Below are positions 44,944 to 53,770 of a DNA stretch of 64,000 nt, in pieces. Under the pieces are notes generated by a model. The model saw only the letters and a program-made list of their open reading frames with translations, did not search any database and was not told where the DNA came from. The DNA is from Oscillospiraceae bacterium (GTDB lineage: Bacteria > Bacillota > Clostridia > Oscillospirales > Acutalibacteraceae): positions 1-64,000 of the forward strand of contig SVPV01000002.1 in the NCBI GenBank assembly GCA_015065725.1. The letters run 5' to 3'. Numbering within the stretch: the first letter of the stretch is position 1; each line of letters opens with the position of its first letter. The position numbers were made by a program, and so were the translations under genes.

Positions 44944-45441
44944 TTAGTCTTGATATTTTGCAAGGATACCTTCAACATCGTCAACAGAAAGTCTGCCGTA
45001 AACGTCGTCGTTAATAGTTAAAACGGGAGCAAGTCCGCAAGCACCTATACAACGGCAGGCTGTAAGTGAATACTTGCCGTCCTCTGTGCATTCGTCTGCA
45101 CCAATGCCTAATTTTTCACTGATTTTGTCGAACAAGTCGCCCGAGCCCTTAACATAGCAGGCAGTACCTAAACATACAGAAATGTTGTACTTGCCCTTGG
45201 GGGAAAGTGAGAACTGTGCATAGAATGTAGCAACACCGTATACTTTTTCAAGCGGTACTTGCATACCCTCAGCAATCATATTCTGCACTTCAAAGGGCAA
45301 ATAGCCGTAAATGTCCTGAGCCTTCTGCATTACAACCATAAGGTTGCTTTTGTCGTGACAGTTCTCAGCGATTACAGCTTGAAGCTCACGCTCCTGCTCG
45401 GCTGTTCCCTTAAAGGGAAGCTTACTGATTTTCTTTTTCAT
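44944..45441 (-). CDS. hydC: NuoE-like [2Fe-2S] subunit of the hydrogenase
   Basis: The 165-residue thioredoxin-fold subunit shuttles electrons between the NuoF-like flavin subunit and HydA. The N-terminal helical domain (MVVMQKAQDIYGYLPFEVQ) precedes the cluster site: CLGTACYVKGS and CRCIGACGLAP provide the four cysteines. I start at 45441 (MKKKISKLPFKG), after AGGAGG, rather than at 45471, which lies upstream of that site. It is the first gene of the ten-gene hydrogenase operon. Confidence 0.93.
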   Translation of the reverse strand: MKKKISKLPFKGTAEQERELQAVIAENCHDKSNLMVVMQKAQDIYGYLPFEVQNMIAEGMQVPLEKVYGVATFYAQFSLSPKGKYNISVCLGTACYVKGSGDLFDKISEKLGIGADECTEDGKYSLTACRCIGACGLAPVLTINDDVYGRLSVDDVEGILAKYQD

Positions 45442-45524
45442 TAACCGAATTCCTCCTCTAAAGAATTGCATACATTGAAAACAAACATTGTCGAAAAAAC
45501 AACATTTAATTCATATACCTCGTA

Positions 45525-45553
45525 AGTATAACACACTTATCTAAAAATTTAAA
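45525..45553 (-). promoter_or_regulatory. Promoter for the hydrogenase operon
   Basis: On the minus strand TTTAAA (45548-45553), 17 bases, TATACT (45525-45530). The -10 is preceded by TGT, an extended -10 element that can compensate for the weak -35. Confidence 0.6.
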
Positions 45554-45614
45554 GTCTTTTTTAAGAAAATTTTAACTAAAGATTTAAATATTTATAAATA
45601 CATATATATAAACA

Positions 45615-45632
45615 TTGTTAAATTTTTGGCAA
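45615..45632. promoter_or_regulatory. Possible Rex redox-repressor site
   Basis: TTGTTAA-ATTT-TTGGCAA is an 18-base match to the Rex pattern TTGTTAA-N4-TTAACAA, perfect on the left and 5 of 7 on the right. Rex responds to NADH/NAD+, which would suit this operon. It lies about 85 bases upstream of the predicted -10, not over it, so confidence is low. Confidence 0.35.
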
Positions 45633-45871
45633 TTATTTATTTTCAAACACCGTTTTTCAAAAAAATTGTCAATTTTTTGCTGAAATTATTCTTGTTTTTC
45701 TCCTTGTTTTGCGGTGATTAATTTGCAGTATTTGACAATATTTTCCTCAAAATGCGATGATTTTTAGTTGAATTTTTTGCCGATTTTTTTACAAAAAACA
45801 GACGTTTTTTGAGTTCGTTTTCACTCTTTTTTAATAAAGCGTTAATTTTTTAAAAAATATAAAAATTTATG

Positions 45872-45900
45872 ATGACAAAACGATTGTTTAGTGGTACAAT
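45872..45900 (+). promoter_or_regulatory. Sigma-A promoter for polA
   Basis: ATGACA (45872-45877), 17 bases, TACAAT (45895-45900), about 55 bases before the polA start. Confidence 0.75.
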
Positions 45901-45961
45901 ATATCGTGTATGATTATGATTATATATTTATATATCTTATATTTATTGCGAGGTGCCTTTA

Positions 45962-48490
45962 TTGAAACTGCTTGCTATAGACGGTAACAGCATAATAAAC
46001 CGTGCTTTTTACGGCATAAAACTGCTAACCACAAAGGACGGTCAGTACACCAATGGTGTTTATGGCTTTATAAATATTTTAAATAGATTAACCGAGCTTG
46101 AAAAGCCCGACGGAATTGCGGTTGCATTTGATGTCAAAAAGCCGACCTTCCGTCACAAGCAGTACGCAGAATATAAGGCAGGCAGAAAGGGTATGCCAGA
46201 AGAACTGCATTCACAAATGCCGATTTTAAAAGAGTGGCTAACCCTTGCAGGTCACACCTGTATAGAATGTGAGGGTTTTGAGGCTGACGATATTTTAGGT
46301 ACCCTAGCTAATAACTGTGAACAAGACGGACACGAGTGTGTTATAGCTACAGGCGACCGCGATTCACTTCAGCTAATCTCCGATAAAACGCGTGTACTTC
46401 TTACTGCTACAAAAATGGGCAAGCCCGAAATTATAAACTATACCAAAGAGGTCCTTTATGAAAAATACGGTCTTACACCCGATGAAATGATTGAGCTTAA
46501 GGCACTTATGGGCGACAGCTCGGATAATATCCCAGGTGTTGCGGGTGTTGGCGAAAAGACTGCTACCGACCTTATAACACGCTACCACAGTATTGAATAC
46601 ATTTACTCGCATTTAGACGAGTTAGAAATAAAATCGGGCGTTCTTTTAAAGCTTAAAGAGGGAAAAACTTCGGCTTTTTTGAGTAAAGAGCTAGGTACAA
46701 TCTGCAAAACCGCACCCATTAATACCCACATTTCCTCATATAAAACACGTGATATAGATAAAAATGCACTTGCAGGGCTTATGACCAAGCTTGAATTTTT
46801 TAAGCTTATGGAGCGTATGAATTTAAAGCCTGTATCTACAGTAGATACCGCCGAACAAAGCAAAGAAAAGGCTAGGCTTAAAGCCCAGAAATCCGACATT
46901 GAAAGCGGTAGCACCGTAGACCTTTATATAAATGACAACGAAAATACAGTTGTTAGCAACGGTTGTATTTTTACAGTATCAGAAAATGAGCTTTGCTCAA
47001 TTCTTTCAAATTCCGATATTAAAAAACGTGTTTATGACTATAAGTCACTTTGTAAAAAATATCCCGAAAATCAGTCGGTTTGCTTTGATGCTATGCTTGC
47101 AGGCTATCTTGCAAATCCGTCTGCGAATGAATACACTATAGAACGCCTTGCCGCAGAATATTCGGTAGAAGAACCTTTTATTGAGGGTGATTCCAGCGAC
47201 GCTTTAAAGTCGGCAGCACTTTTCTCGGCTGTATGTGATAAACTAACACTTGTTTTAAAACAAAGCGGTGCCGATAAGGTGTTAGAGGAAATTGAAATTC
47301 CGCTAGCTAAGGTGCTTTCAAGTATGGAAAGCGTCGGCTTTTTAGTTGACCGAGAGGGACTTATATCATACGGCGAGGAATTAAAACAAAAAATCACTGC
47401 ACTGCAAGAACAGATTTATGAGGCTGTAGGTTACGAGTTTAATATCAACTCACCAAAACAGCTTGGTGAAGCCTTGTTCGTAAAGCTAATGATACCCACA
47501 AAGAAAAAGACCAAAAGCGGATTTAGTACATCAGCTGAAGTCCTAGAAAGTCTTAGATACGATTATCCTGTAGTTGAATTAATACTGGAATACAGAAAGC
47601 TTGCCAAGCTTAATTCAACCTATTGTGAGGGACTTGTAGACTCTATAGCAGAAGACGGTAGAATACACACCACCTTTAATCAGACCGAGGCTAGAACGGG
47701 CAGAATAAGCTCGCTAGAGCCTAATCTTCAAAATATACCCGTAAGAACCGAAGAGGGCAAAAAACTACGTTGCTATTTTAAAGCCAAAGACGGCTGTCTG
47801 CTTATCGACGCTGACTATAGCCAAATAGAGCTTCGTGTGCTTGCCCACATGGCAAACGATAAAAATATGATTGCCGCATTTAACGAAGATATGGACGTTC
47901 ACACCGTTACTGCATCACAGGTTTTTGATATTCCAAAGGATATGGTAACTCCCCTTTTACGTACACGTGCAAAGGCGGTTAATTTCGGTATAGTTTACGG
48001 AATAGGTGCCTTTTCGCTTGCTAAAGATATCGGTGTTTCGCGTGCCGAGGCTGATAAATATATAAAGGGTTATCTTGGGGTTTATGCAGGCATTGCCGAG
48101 TATATGGAAAATGTTATAGCCACCGCTAAAGCCGATGGATATGTTACCACTCTTTTTGGCAGAAGAAGATATCTGCCCGAGCTTTCGTCATCAAACGGTA
48201 TGCTTCGTGCCTTTGGCGAAAGGGTTGCGAGAAATGCACCCATTCAAGGCACCGCCGCCGATATTATTAAAATTGCTATGATTAAGGTTTACGAGCGTTT
48301 AAAGAACGAATTGCCCGAGGCAAAGCTTATTTTGCAGGTGCATGACGAGTTAATAGTTGAATGTCCGACCGATAAAGCCTTAATTGCTAAAGAAATTTTA
48401 ACCAAGGAAATGGAAAACGCCGCAAAGTTAAGCGTAAAGCTTTTGGTTGATGCACACACTGGGGACAACTGGCTTGACGCAAAGGAATAA
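45962..48490 (+). CDS. polA: DNA polymerase I
   Basis: PolA fills gaps and removes RNA primers. The 842-residue protein has the N-terminal 5'-3' exonuclease (about 1-290; KLLAIDGNSIINRAFYG, GFEADDILGTLA). A middle domain lacks the DxE exonuclease motif, so no proofreading. The polymerase domain has motif A DYSQIELRVLAH, motif B RTRAKAVNFGIVYG and motif C QVHDELIVE. I choose TTG at 45962 as start: it gives the family opening MKLLAIDG and lies 6 bases after GAGGTG. The GTG at 45953 overlaps that site. Confidence 0.95.
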   Translation: MKLLAIDGNSIINRAFYGIKLLTTKDGQYTNGVYGFINILNRLTELEKPDGIAVAFDVKKPTFRHKQYAEYKAGRKGMPEELHSQMPILKEWLTLAGHTCIECEGFEADDILGTLANNCEQDGHECVIATGDRDSLQLISDKTRVLLTATKMGKPEIINYTKEVLYEKYGLTPDEMIELKALMGDSSDNIPGVAGVGEKTATDLITRYHSIEYIYSHLDELEIKSGVLLKLKEGKTSAFLSKELGTICKTAPINTHISSYKTRDIDKNALAGLMTKLEFFKLMERMNLKPVSTVDTAEQSKEKARLKAQKSDIESGSTVDLYINDNENTVVSNGCIFTVSENELCSILSNSDIKKRVYDYKSLCKKYPENQSVCFDAMLAGYLANPSANEYTIERLAAEYSVEEPFIEGDSSDALKSAALFSAVCDKLTLVLKQSGADKVLEEIEIPLAKVLSSMESVGFLVDREGLISYGEELKQKITALQEQIYEAVGYEFNINSPKQLGEALFVKLMIPTKKKTKSGFSTSAEVLESLRYDYPVVELILEYRKLAKLNSTYCEGLVDSIAEDGRIHTTFNQTEARTGRISSLEPNLQNIPVRTEEGKKLRCYFKAKDGCLLIDADYSQIELRVLAHMANDKNMIAAFNEDMDVHTVTASQVFDIPKDMVTPLLRTRAKAVNFGIVYGIGAFSLAKDIGVSRAEADKYIKGYLGVYAGIAEYMENVIATAKADGYVTTLFGRRRYLPELSSSNGMLRAFGERVARNAPIQGTAADIIKIAMIKVYERLKNELPEAKLILQVHDELIVECPTDKALIAKEILTKEMENAAKLSVKLLVDAHTGDNWLDAKE

Positions 48491-48506
48491 TAGGCGTAAA
48501 ACACTT

Positions 48507-49367
48507 ATGAAGATTGTATTTGTATGCACAGGTAACACCTGTAGAAGTCCTATGGCAGAGGGGTATTTAAGCTCTAAAAATCTGCCCTCTTTAGAGGTTT
48601 CTAGTTTCGGAATATTTGCAGACGGCACACCCGTTAGCCATAATTCCGCAGAAGCTATGAATGAGCTTGGAATTGATATTTCTACTCATATTTCAAAGCC
48701 TTTAGATAACGGTATTTTCTCCGCCGACCAAATTTACTGTATGTCACCATCCCACCGAGATATGCTCTTGTCGGTAGGTGTAGACAGTAAAAAGCTTTTT
48801 GTTCTAGGCGGCGGTATACCCGACCCCTTTGGCTCTGATATTGAAGTCTATAGAAACTGTCGTGACTGTATTATCGAAGAAATTGATAAGCTTATAGAAA
48901 ACGGAACTTTTTTACCGTTTTTTATAGACGAGTTAAAACCCGATTATGTAGAACAAATAGCCGAGCTTGAAAGAACTTGCTTTAGCGAGCCTTGGTCGGC
49001 AGAGGCCATACTTGACTCTTTCCGTAGCGGTACAGTGTTTTTTGTAGCACTAAAAGACGGCTTGGTTTTAGGCTATGTAGGCATAAAGCCTGTGCTTGAC
49101 GAGGGTTATATAACCAATGTGGCGGTCTTCCCCGAGTATAGAAATTCGGGTGTTGCTAAAGCTCTTATGAATAGGCTTGACCGTTTTGCAAAAGACCGAG
49201 AGCTTTCCTTTATAACCCTTGAGGTAAGGGAATCCAATACCCCCGCAATTTCACTTTATAGCCGATTCGGTTATAAAAACGAGGGGCTTCGTAAAAACTT
49301 TTACAGAAGTCCTTTAGAAAACGCAATTATAATGACAAAAAGGTTTGTTTTAAATGAAGATAATTAG
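48507..49367 (+). CDS. Low-molecular-weight protein-tyrosine phosphatase fused to RimI-type acetyltransferase
   Basis: The 286-residue protein joins two domains usually encoded separately. Residues 1 to about 134 are an LMW phosphatase: CTGNTCRSPMAEG contains the C(x)5R loop (C7-R13), and DPFGSD holds the general-acid Asp. Residues about 138-286 are a GNAT acetyltransferase of the RimI kind (LERTCFSEPWS; acetyl-CoA loop VFPEYRNSGVAKAL; LEVRESNTPAISLYSRFGY). The RimI part next to tsaD is conventional (ribosomal S18 acetylation). The start at 48507 is 16 bases after polA. It overlaps tsaD by 14 bases. Confidence 0.9.
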   Translation: MKIVFVCTGNTCRSPMAEGYLSSKNLPSLEVSSFGIFADGTPVSHNSAEAMNELGIDISTHISKPLDNGIFSADQIYCMSPSHRDMLLSVGVDSKKLFVLGGGIPDPFGSDIEVYRNCRDCIIEEIDKLIENGTFLPFFIDELKPDYVEQIAELERTCFSEPWSAEAILDSFRSGTVFFVALKDGLVLGYVGIKPVLDEGYITNVAVFPEYRNSGVAKALMNRLDRFAKDRELSFITLEVRESNTPAISLYSRFGYKNEGLRKNFYRSPLENAIIMTKRFVLNEDN

Positions 49368-50367
49368 TATTGAGTCATCTTGTGACGAAACCTCGGTAGC
49401 TATAACCGAGGGCAGACGGGTGCTTTCAAACATTGTAGCAACCCAAATACCTGAACATAAAATTTATGGCGGAGTAGTACCCGAAATAGCCTCTCGCCGC
49501 CACGCCGAAGCCATTAGTGCCGTTTGTCAAGAGGCTCTCTGTGAGGCGGGCGTTACTCTAGAGGATATTGATGCCGTTGCAGTAACCTTTGCCCCAGGCC
49601 TTATAGGTGCTTTGCTTGTAGGGGTAAACTTTGCAAAGGGCTTGGCGTTGTCGCTAGACGTACCGCTAATACCCGTACACCATCTGCGTTCGCATATAGC
49701 AGCTAACTATGTTGATAACGAGGAATTAAAACCACCGTTTTTGTGCCTTACTGTATCGGGTGGCAACTCTATTATTACAGAGGTTACCGATTACACCAAG
49801 TTTAAAACTCTGGGCGGCACCCGTGATGATGCCGCAGGCGAATGTTTTGACAAAACTGCCAGAGCTTTAGGTCTTGATTATCCTGGCGGTGTTTATCTTG
49901 ACAAGGTAGCAACCGAGCCTGATTTTAAAAAATACCCCCTACCCCTGCCCCACACCGACGGTGAATATGACTTTAGCTTTTCGGGACTTAAAACCTCGGT
50001 TATAAATCTTATACACAATTCAAAGCAAAAGGGTATAGAAATAGATATCCCTGTACTCTCTGCAACCATACGTAAGCGTGTTTGTGATATCTTGGTTGAT
50101 AAAACCGTAAAAGCCGCTCAGAATAAAGGTTATAAAACGGTAGCCCTTGCAGGCGGTGTTTCGGCAAACAGTGAGCTTAGACGCCGTATGAGTGAGGAAT
50201 GCGAAAAACACGGTATTAAGCTTTATTATCCTCCCCTTAAATATTGCGGTGATAATGCCGCAATGGTGGGTGTTCAAGCATATTACGAATATTTAAGCGG
50301 CAATATAGGTGATGTTTCACTTAACGCGGTTGCCACTTTACCTATAGACTACAACTGTCAAGACTAA
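49354..50367 (+). CDS. tsaD: tRNA N6-adenosine threonylcarbamoyltransferase TsaD
   Basis: TsaD transfers threonylcarbamoyl to A37 of ANN-decoding tRNAs. The 337-residue ASKHA-fold protein has IESSCDETSVAI at the start, the metal-binding HHLRSHIAAN near 110-119, SGGNS, DDAAGECFDKTARALGL, and a C-terminal GDNAAMVG. Its start overlaps the phosphatase-RimI fusion by 14 bases. TsaB and TsaE, needed for the full reaction, are not in the window. Confidence 0.96.
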   Translation: MKIISIESSCDETSVAITEGRRVLSNIVATQIPEHKIYGGVVPEIASRRHAEAISAVCQEALCEAGVTLEDIDAVAVTFAPGLIGALLVGVNFAKGLALSLDVPLIPVHHLRSHIAANYVDNEELKPPFLCLTVSGGNSIITEVTDYTKFKTLGGTRDDAAGECFDKTARALGLDYPGGVYLDKVATEPDFKKYPLPLPHTDGEYDFSFSGLKTSVINLIHNSKQKGIEIDIPVLSATIRKRVCDILVDKTVKAAQNKGYKTVALAGGVSANSELRRRMSEECEKHGIKLYYPPLKYCGDNAAMVGVQAYYEYLSGNIGDVSLNAVATLPIDYNCQD

Positions 50368-50387
50368 ACGGCTAAAGGTGTGTTTTT

Positions 50388-51302
50388 ATGGAAACTAAAA
50401 AGTTACTTCTTATAGTAAATCCCTGTTCGGGCAGGGCAAAAATGCGTGGTGAATTGCTACGCGTAACAGAAATATTATCGGGCGGCGGTTATGACGTAAC
50501 GGTCTACCCCACCAAAGCAAAATCTGATGCTACCGAGAAAGTAAAATCTATTAAAGACGGCGAATATGAAAGAATCGTTGTTTGCGGCGGTGACGGCACT
50601 TTAAACGAGGTTATTACGGGTATGATGCTGTCGGGAATTAATTGTACGCTCGGTTATATACCCGCAGGTACATTGAACGAATGGTCAACAGGACTTCATA
50701 TTTCAAAAAGTATACCTGTAGCCGCAAGGGATATAATAAATGGAAGCCCCGTACAGCTTGATATCGGTAAATTCGGGGATAAGTATTTTTCTTACACCGC
50801 ATCCTTCGGTGCTTTTACAGAGGCGTCCTATTCAGCCCCGCAGGATATTAAAAACGTGCTAGGTCAAGCGGCATACTTTTTTGAGGGTATAAAAAGCCTT
50901 GCAAACATAAAGCCCATAAGCCTGCAGCTTGAGTGTGACGGTAAACAAATTGAGGGTGATTTTCTTTTCGGTGCAATATCCAATTCAATGTCGGTAGGCG
51001 GTATAGTAAAATTCCGCGAAGCTATGGTAAAGCTTAATGACGGACTTTTTGAGGTAATGCTAATAAGAAGCCCTGCAAACATTTCGGAATTTCAGTCGAT
51101 TGTAGACGGAATTCTGCGTCAGGATTTAGACCGTAAAGGAATTGAATTTTTACGTACTGACAGCCTTAAGGTGTACGGCGGAAGTAAGCTTTCGTGGACA
51201 CTTGACGGTGAATTTGCTGAGGGCAGCAGCTGTGTTGAAATTAAAAATATTAAGAGGGCAATAAACTTTATTGTGCCTAGTACACTTAATGTTTTGGAAT
51301 AA
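50388..51302 (+). CDS. Diacylglycerol/lipid kinase family protein (second)
   Basis: A 304-residue lipid kinase: LLLIVNPCSGRAKMR at the start, the canonical GGDGTLNEVITGM loop at about 63-75, then IPAGTLNEWSTGL where most relatives have GTTNDFA-like sequence. The C-terminal half includes SVGGIVKFREAMVKLNDG and LDGEFAEGSS. It lies between tsaD and mreB on the same strand with short gaps, hinting at a role in envelope lipid recycling. It is a paralogue of the protein at 18404 but with a better nucleotide motif. Confidence 0.88.
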   Translation: METKKLLLIVNPCSGRAKMRGELLRVTEILSGGGYDVTVYPTKAKSDATEKVKSIKDGEYERIVVCGGDGTLNEVITGMMLSGINCTLGYIPAGTLNEWSTGLHISKSIPVAARDIINGSPVQLDIGKFGDKYFSYTASFGAFTEASYSAPQDIKNVLGQAAYFFEGIKSLANIKPISLQLECDGKQIEGDFLFGAISNSMSVGGIVKFREAMVKLNDGLFEVMLIRSPANISEFQSIVDGILRQDLDRKGIEFLRTDSLKVYGGSKLSWTLDGEFAEGSSCVEIKNIKRAINFIVPSTLNVLE

Positions 51303-51327
51303 ATTAATTATTGAGGAGTTTTAATCT

Positions 51328-52347
51328 ATGTTTACGCGTGATATAGGTGTCGACCTTGGCACCGCTAATACACTGGTTTGCCTTAAAGGTAAAGGAATTA
51401 TTATGAGGGAGCCGTCTGTTGTGGCATACGACGTTAGAAGTGACGCGGTACGTGCCGTAGGTCAAGAGGCTAAAGAAATGATAGGCAAAACACCCGGCTC
51501 TATAGTAGCTGTGCGTCCTTTAAAAGACGGTGTTATTGCCGACTTTGATATTACTGCCGCCATGCTTAAAAGATTTGTACGCCAAGCCCTTAAAGGCTCA
51601 TTTTTCTCCCGCGTACGTATGGTAGTATGTATTCCTGCAGGCGTTACCGAGGTTGAAAGCCGTGCCGTTTACGATGCTGCAAAGCAGGCAGGTGCTACCG
51701 ACATTGATTTGGTTGAAGAACCAATGGCAGCAGCAGTAGGTGCAGGGCTTCCCGTTTGGGATGCTACGGGCAATTTGGTTGTTGATATCGGCGGCGGTAC
51801 TAGCGAGGTTGCCGTAATATCACTGGGTGATATCGTTACCGCACAGTCGGTAAGGGTTGCGGGTGATGACCTTGACGAAGCCATTATAAACTACGTTAGA
51901 AAAAAGTACAGCTTGCTTATAGGCGAGCGTACTGCCGAGCAAATTAAGATAGATATAGGCTCTGCAAAGCCTTATGAAAACGAAACCTCAATTGAAGTAA
52001 AGGGACGAAATTTAGTAGACGGATTACCCAAAAACATTACCCTTTCCTCCGAGGAGGTACGCGATGCTATGGCAGACCCGATTTCACAAATAATAAATGC
52101 CATTAGGACAACCCTTGAGAAAACTCCGCCCGAATTATCTGCCGATATAATTGATAGCGGCATAACACTAACGGGCGGCGGTGCATTACTTCGCGGTCTT
52201 GCTGAGCTTATTTCGGAGGAAACAGGTATGCCCGTTTCTGTAGCGGCAAATCCGCTCGACTGTGTAGTGCTTGGAACTGCAAAGCGACTTGAAGTGGGCA
52301 GTGGCTTTGATAATTATGTTTTCCGCAGAGGAAGAAGATTTAGATAG
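51328..52347 (+). CDS. mreB: Rod shape-determining protein MreB
   Basis: MreB is the bacterial actin that guides lateral cell-wall synthesis. The 339-residue product has phosphate 1 loop [18 protein letters not shown], connect 1 and phosphate 2 ([17 protein letters not shown]), and the adenosine motif [15 protein letters not shown]. Full length. It starts the mreBCD-PBP2 set, which implies a rod or ovoid cell with an elongasome. A GAGGAG site precedes the ATG. Confidence 0.97.
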   Translation: MFTRDIGVDLGTANTLVCLKGKGIIMREPSVVAYDVRSDAVRAVGQEAKEMIGKTPGSIVAVRPLKDGVIADFDITAAMLKRFVRQALKGSFFSRVRMVVCIPAGVTEVESRAVYDAAKQAGATDIDLVEEPMAAAVGAGLPVWDATGNLVVDIGGGTSEVAVISLGDIVTAQSVRVAGDDLDEAIINYVRKKYSLLIGERTAEQIKIDIGSAKPYENETSIEVKGRNLVDGLPKNITLSSEEVRDAMADPISQIINAIRTTLEKTPPELSADIIDSGITLTGGGALLRGLAELISEETGMPVSVAANPLDCVVLGTAKRLEVGSGFDNYVFRRGRRFR

Positions 52348-52359
52348 GAATGAGAATTA

Positions 52360-53211
52360 ATGCGTTTTTTCTTTCGCAGTAAACAGTTTAAAATAATTCT
52401 TGCTGTTTTTTTGTCAGTAGTACTTTTGACTGTTGTTTCGCGATTTGTGGGTCAAAAAATGGCACCTACCGCAAATATTGCAGGCACTATTGTAGCTCCT
52501 TTTCAGTCACTTGCTAAAAATGTTTCGGATTTCTTTAAAAATCTCGCCGTTATTTATACAAACGGCAACGAGGCAACACTCGAAAACACAAGGCTTGAAA
52601 GTGAAATAAACGAGCTTCGCGGACAGCTTTCCGACTATGAAAAAATCACAGCAGAAAATGAATTTTATAAAGAATATTTGGGTCTTAAGGAGGCAAATCC
52701 CGATTTTAGCTTTGCCCCTGCCACCCTTATTTCTGTAGACAGCGATGACCCTTATAAAGGCTTTCTTATAAACGAGGGCTCATCTGCAGGGATTGAGCTT
52801 TACGACCCTGTAATAACAGAAGCAGGCGTCGTAGGCTACATAAGCGAGCTTGGCACCTCTACCGCAAAGGTTACAACAATTTTAAGCCATACGCTTACAA
52901 TGGGTGCTCTTGATAACCGTACAAGCGATTCGGGACTTGTATCAGGTACTATACGCTATGCCGAAAATAACCGTTGTAAATTTTATAATCTCTCACGCTC
53001 GTGCAGTGTGGCTATAGGCGATTATGTAGTAACCTCGGGTGAGGGTATTTTCCCAGACGGTCTTATTATCGGCGAAATTGAATCAATAGGCAGTAACGAG
53101 GTTGATAACTCCATTTACGCCGTTGTTTCGCCATTTGTAGACTTTTCTAACATTAAAAACGTTATGGTTATAACTGAATTTGACGGTCAGGGTGGATTAA
53201 ACGCCAAATAA
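52360..53211 (+). CDS. mreC: Rod shape-determining protein MreC
   Basis: MreC is a bitopic protein that activates PBP2 outside the membrane. The 283-residue product has one membrane helix (about 10-28), a coiled coil (about 65-100, ENTRLESEINELRGQL), and two beta-rich domains with ISVDSDDPYKGFLINEGS and DYVVTSGEGIFPDGLIIGE. Length is normal. It lies 12 bases after mreB and about 43 bases before mreD. Confidence 0.95.
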   Translation: MRFFFRSKQFKIILAVFLSVVLLTVVSRFVGQKMAPTANIAGTIVAPFQSLAKNVSDFFKNLAVIYTNGNEATLENTRLESEINELRGQLSDYEKITAENEFYKEYLGLKEANPDFSFAPATLISVDSDDPYKGFLINEGSSAGIELYDPVITEAGVVGYISELGTSTAKVTTILSHTLTMGALDNRTSDSGLVSGTIRYAENNRCKFYNLSRSCSVAIGDYVVTSGEGIFPDGLIIGEIESIGSNEVDNSIYAVVSPFVDFSNIKNVMVITEFDGQGGLNAK

Positions 53212-53254
53212 TTCACTTCTTTATTTTTAAAAATATAAACTAAGGAATTTTGTT

Positions 53255-53770
53255 ATGAATCAAAATCGCTCCCGTCGGTACTTGGTCGCATTACTTAATT
53301 TTATTATTTTTGCGTTTCTTTTACTGGCTCATTATTCGGGTGCTTTCCATATAAGTGCTATTCGTGCTAATCCTGTAACGCTTATCCCCTTTTTAGTCGC
53401 ATTTTCTTTCTTTAACGAGGAATGGGCATCTGCCATCACAGGAATGACTGTAGGAATTTTTATGGACTGCACGGTTACACGCTTTAGCTTTTTTAATACT
53501 GTTGTAATTATGCTTATAGGGCTTTTCTCTTCGTTAATTGTACGTCATTTATTTAATAACAATCTTCGCAGTGCTATTGCCCTTTCGCTTATTTCTACCT
53601 TCTTTTATTTTGTTGTTAGATGGATTTTATTCCACGCAGTAGGCGGCAGTATTGAAGATAGCATTTTTTACCTTATGTATTATGCGTTGCCATCGGTTAT
53701 ATATACAACCTTGTTTGTAATACCTTTTTATTACTTACAGAAAAAATTTTATGAGATAAAAATAGGGTGA
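53255..53770 (+). CDS. mreD: Rod shape-determining protein MreD
   Basis: MreD is the polytopic membrane partner of MreC. The 171-residue product has five or six predicted helices (for example about 10-28, 40-60, 80-98, 103-125, 140-160) and few conserved residues, as is normal for MreD. The assignment relies on topology, length and place between mreC and the PBP2 gene. Its stop overlaps the next start (GTGA). Confidence 0.9.
   Translation: MNQNRSRRYLVALLNFIIFAFLLLAHYSGAFHISAIRANPVTLIPFLVAFSFFNEEWASAITGMTVGIFMDCTVTRFSFFNTVVIMLIGLFSSLIVRHLFNNNLRSAIALSLISTFFYFVVRWILFHAVGGSIEDSIFYLMYYALPSVIYTTLFVIPFYYLQKKFYEIKIG

Larger units (their letters stand above)
45472..45952. other. Divergent AT-rich control region between hydrogenase operon and polA
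   Basis: These 480 bases contain no supported gene. I see one promoter in each direction and one Rex-like palindrome. Several long A or T runs make the block strongly AT-rich. No terminator-like hairpin or riboswitch was recognised. Confidence 0.6.

Noticed and set aside
45953..45961. GTG start for polA three codons upstream
   Set aside because: The GTG is part of the GAGGTG ribosome binding site; the TTG at 45962 is correctly spaced and gives the conserved MKLLAIDG opening.
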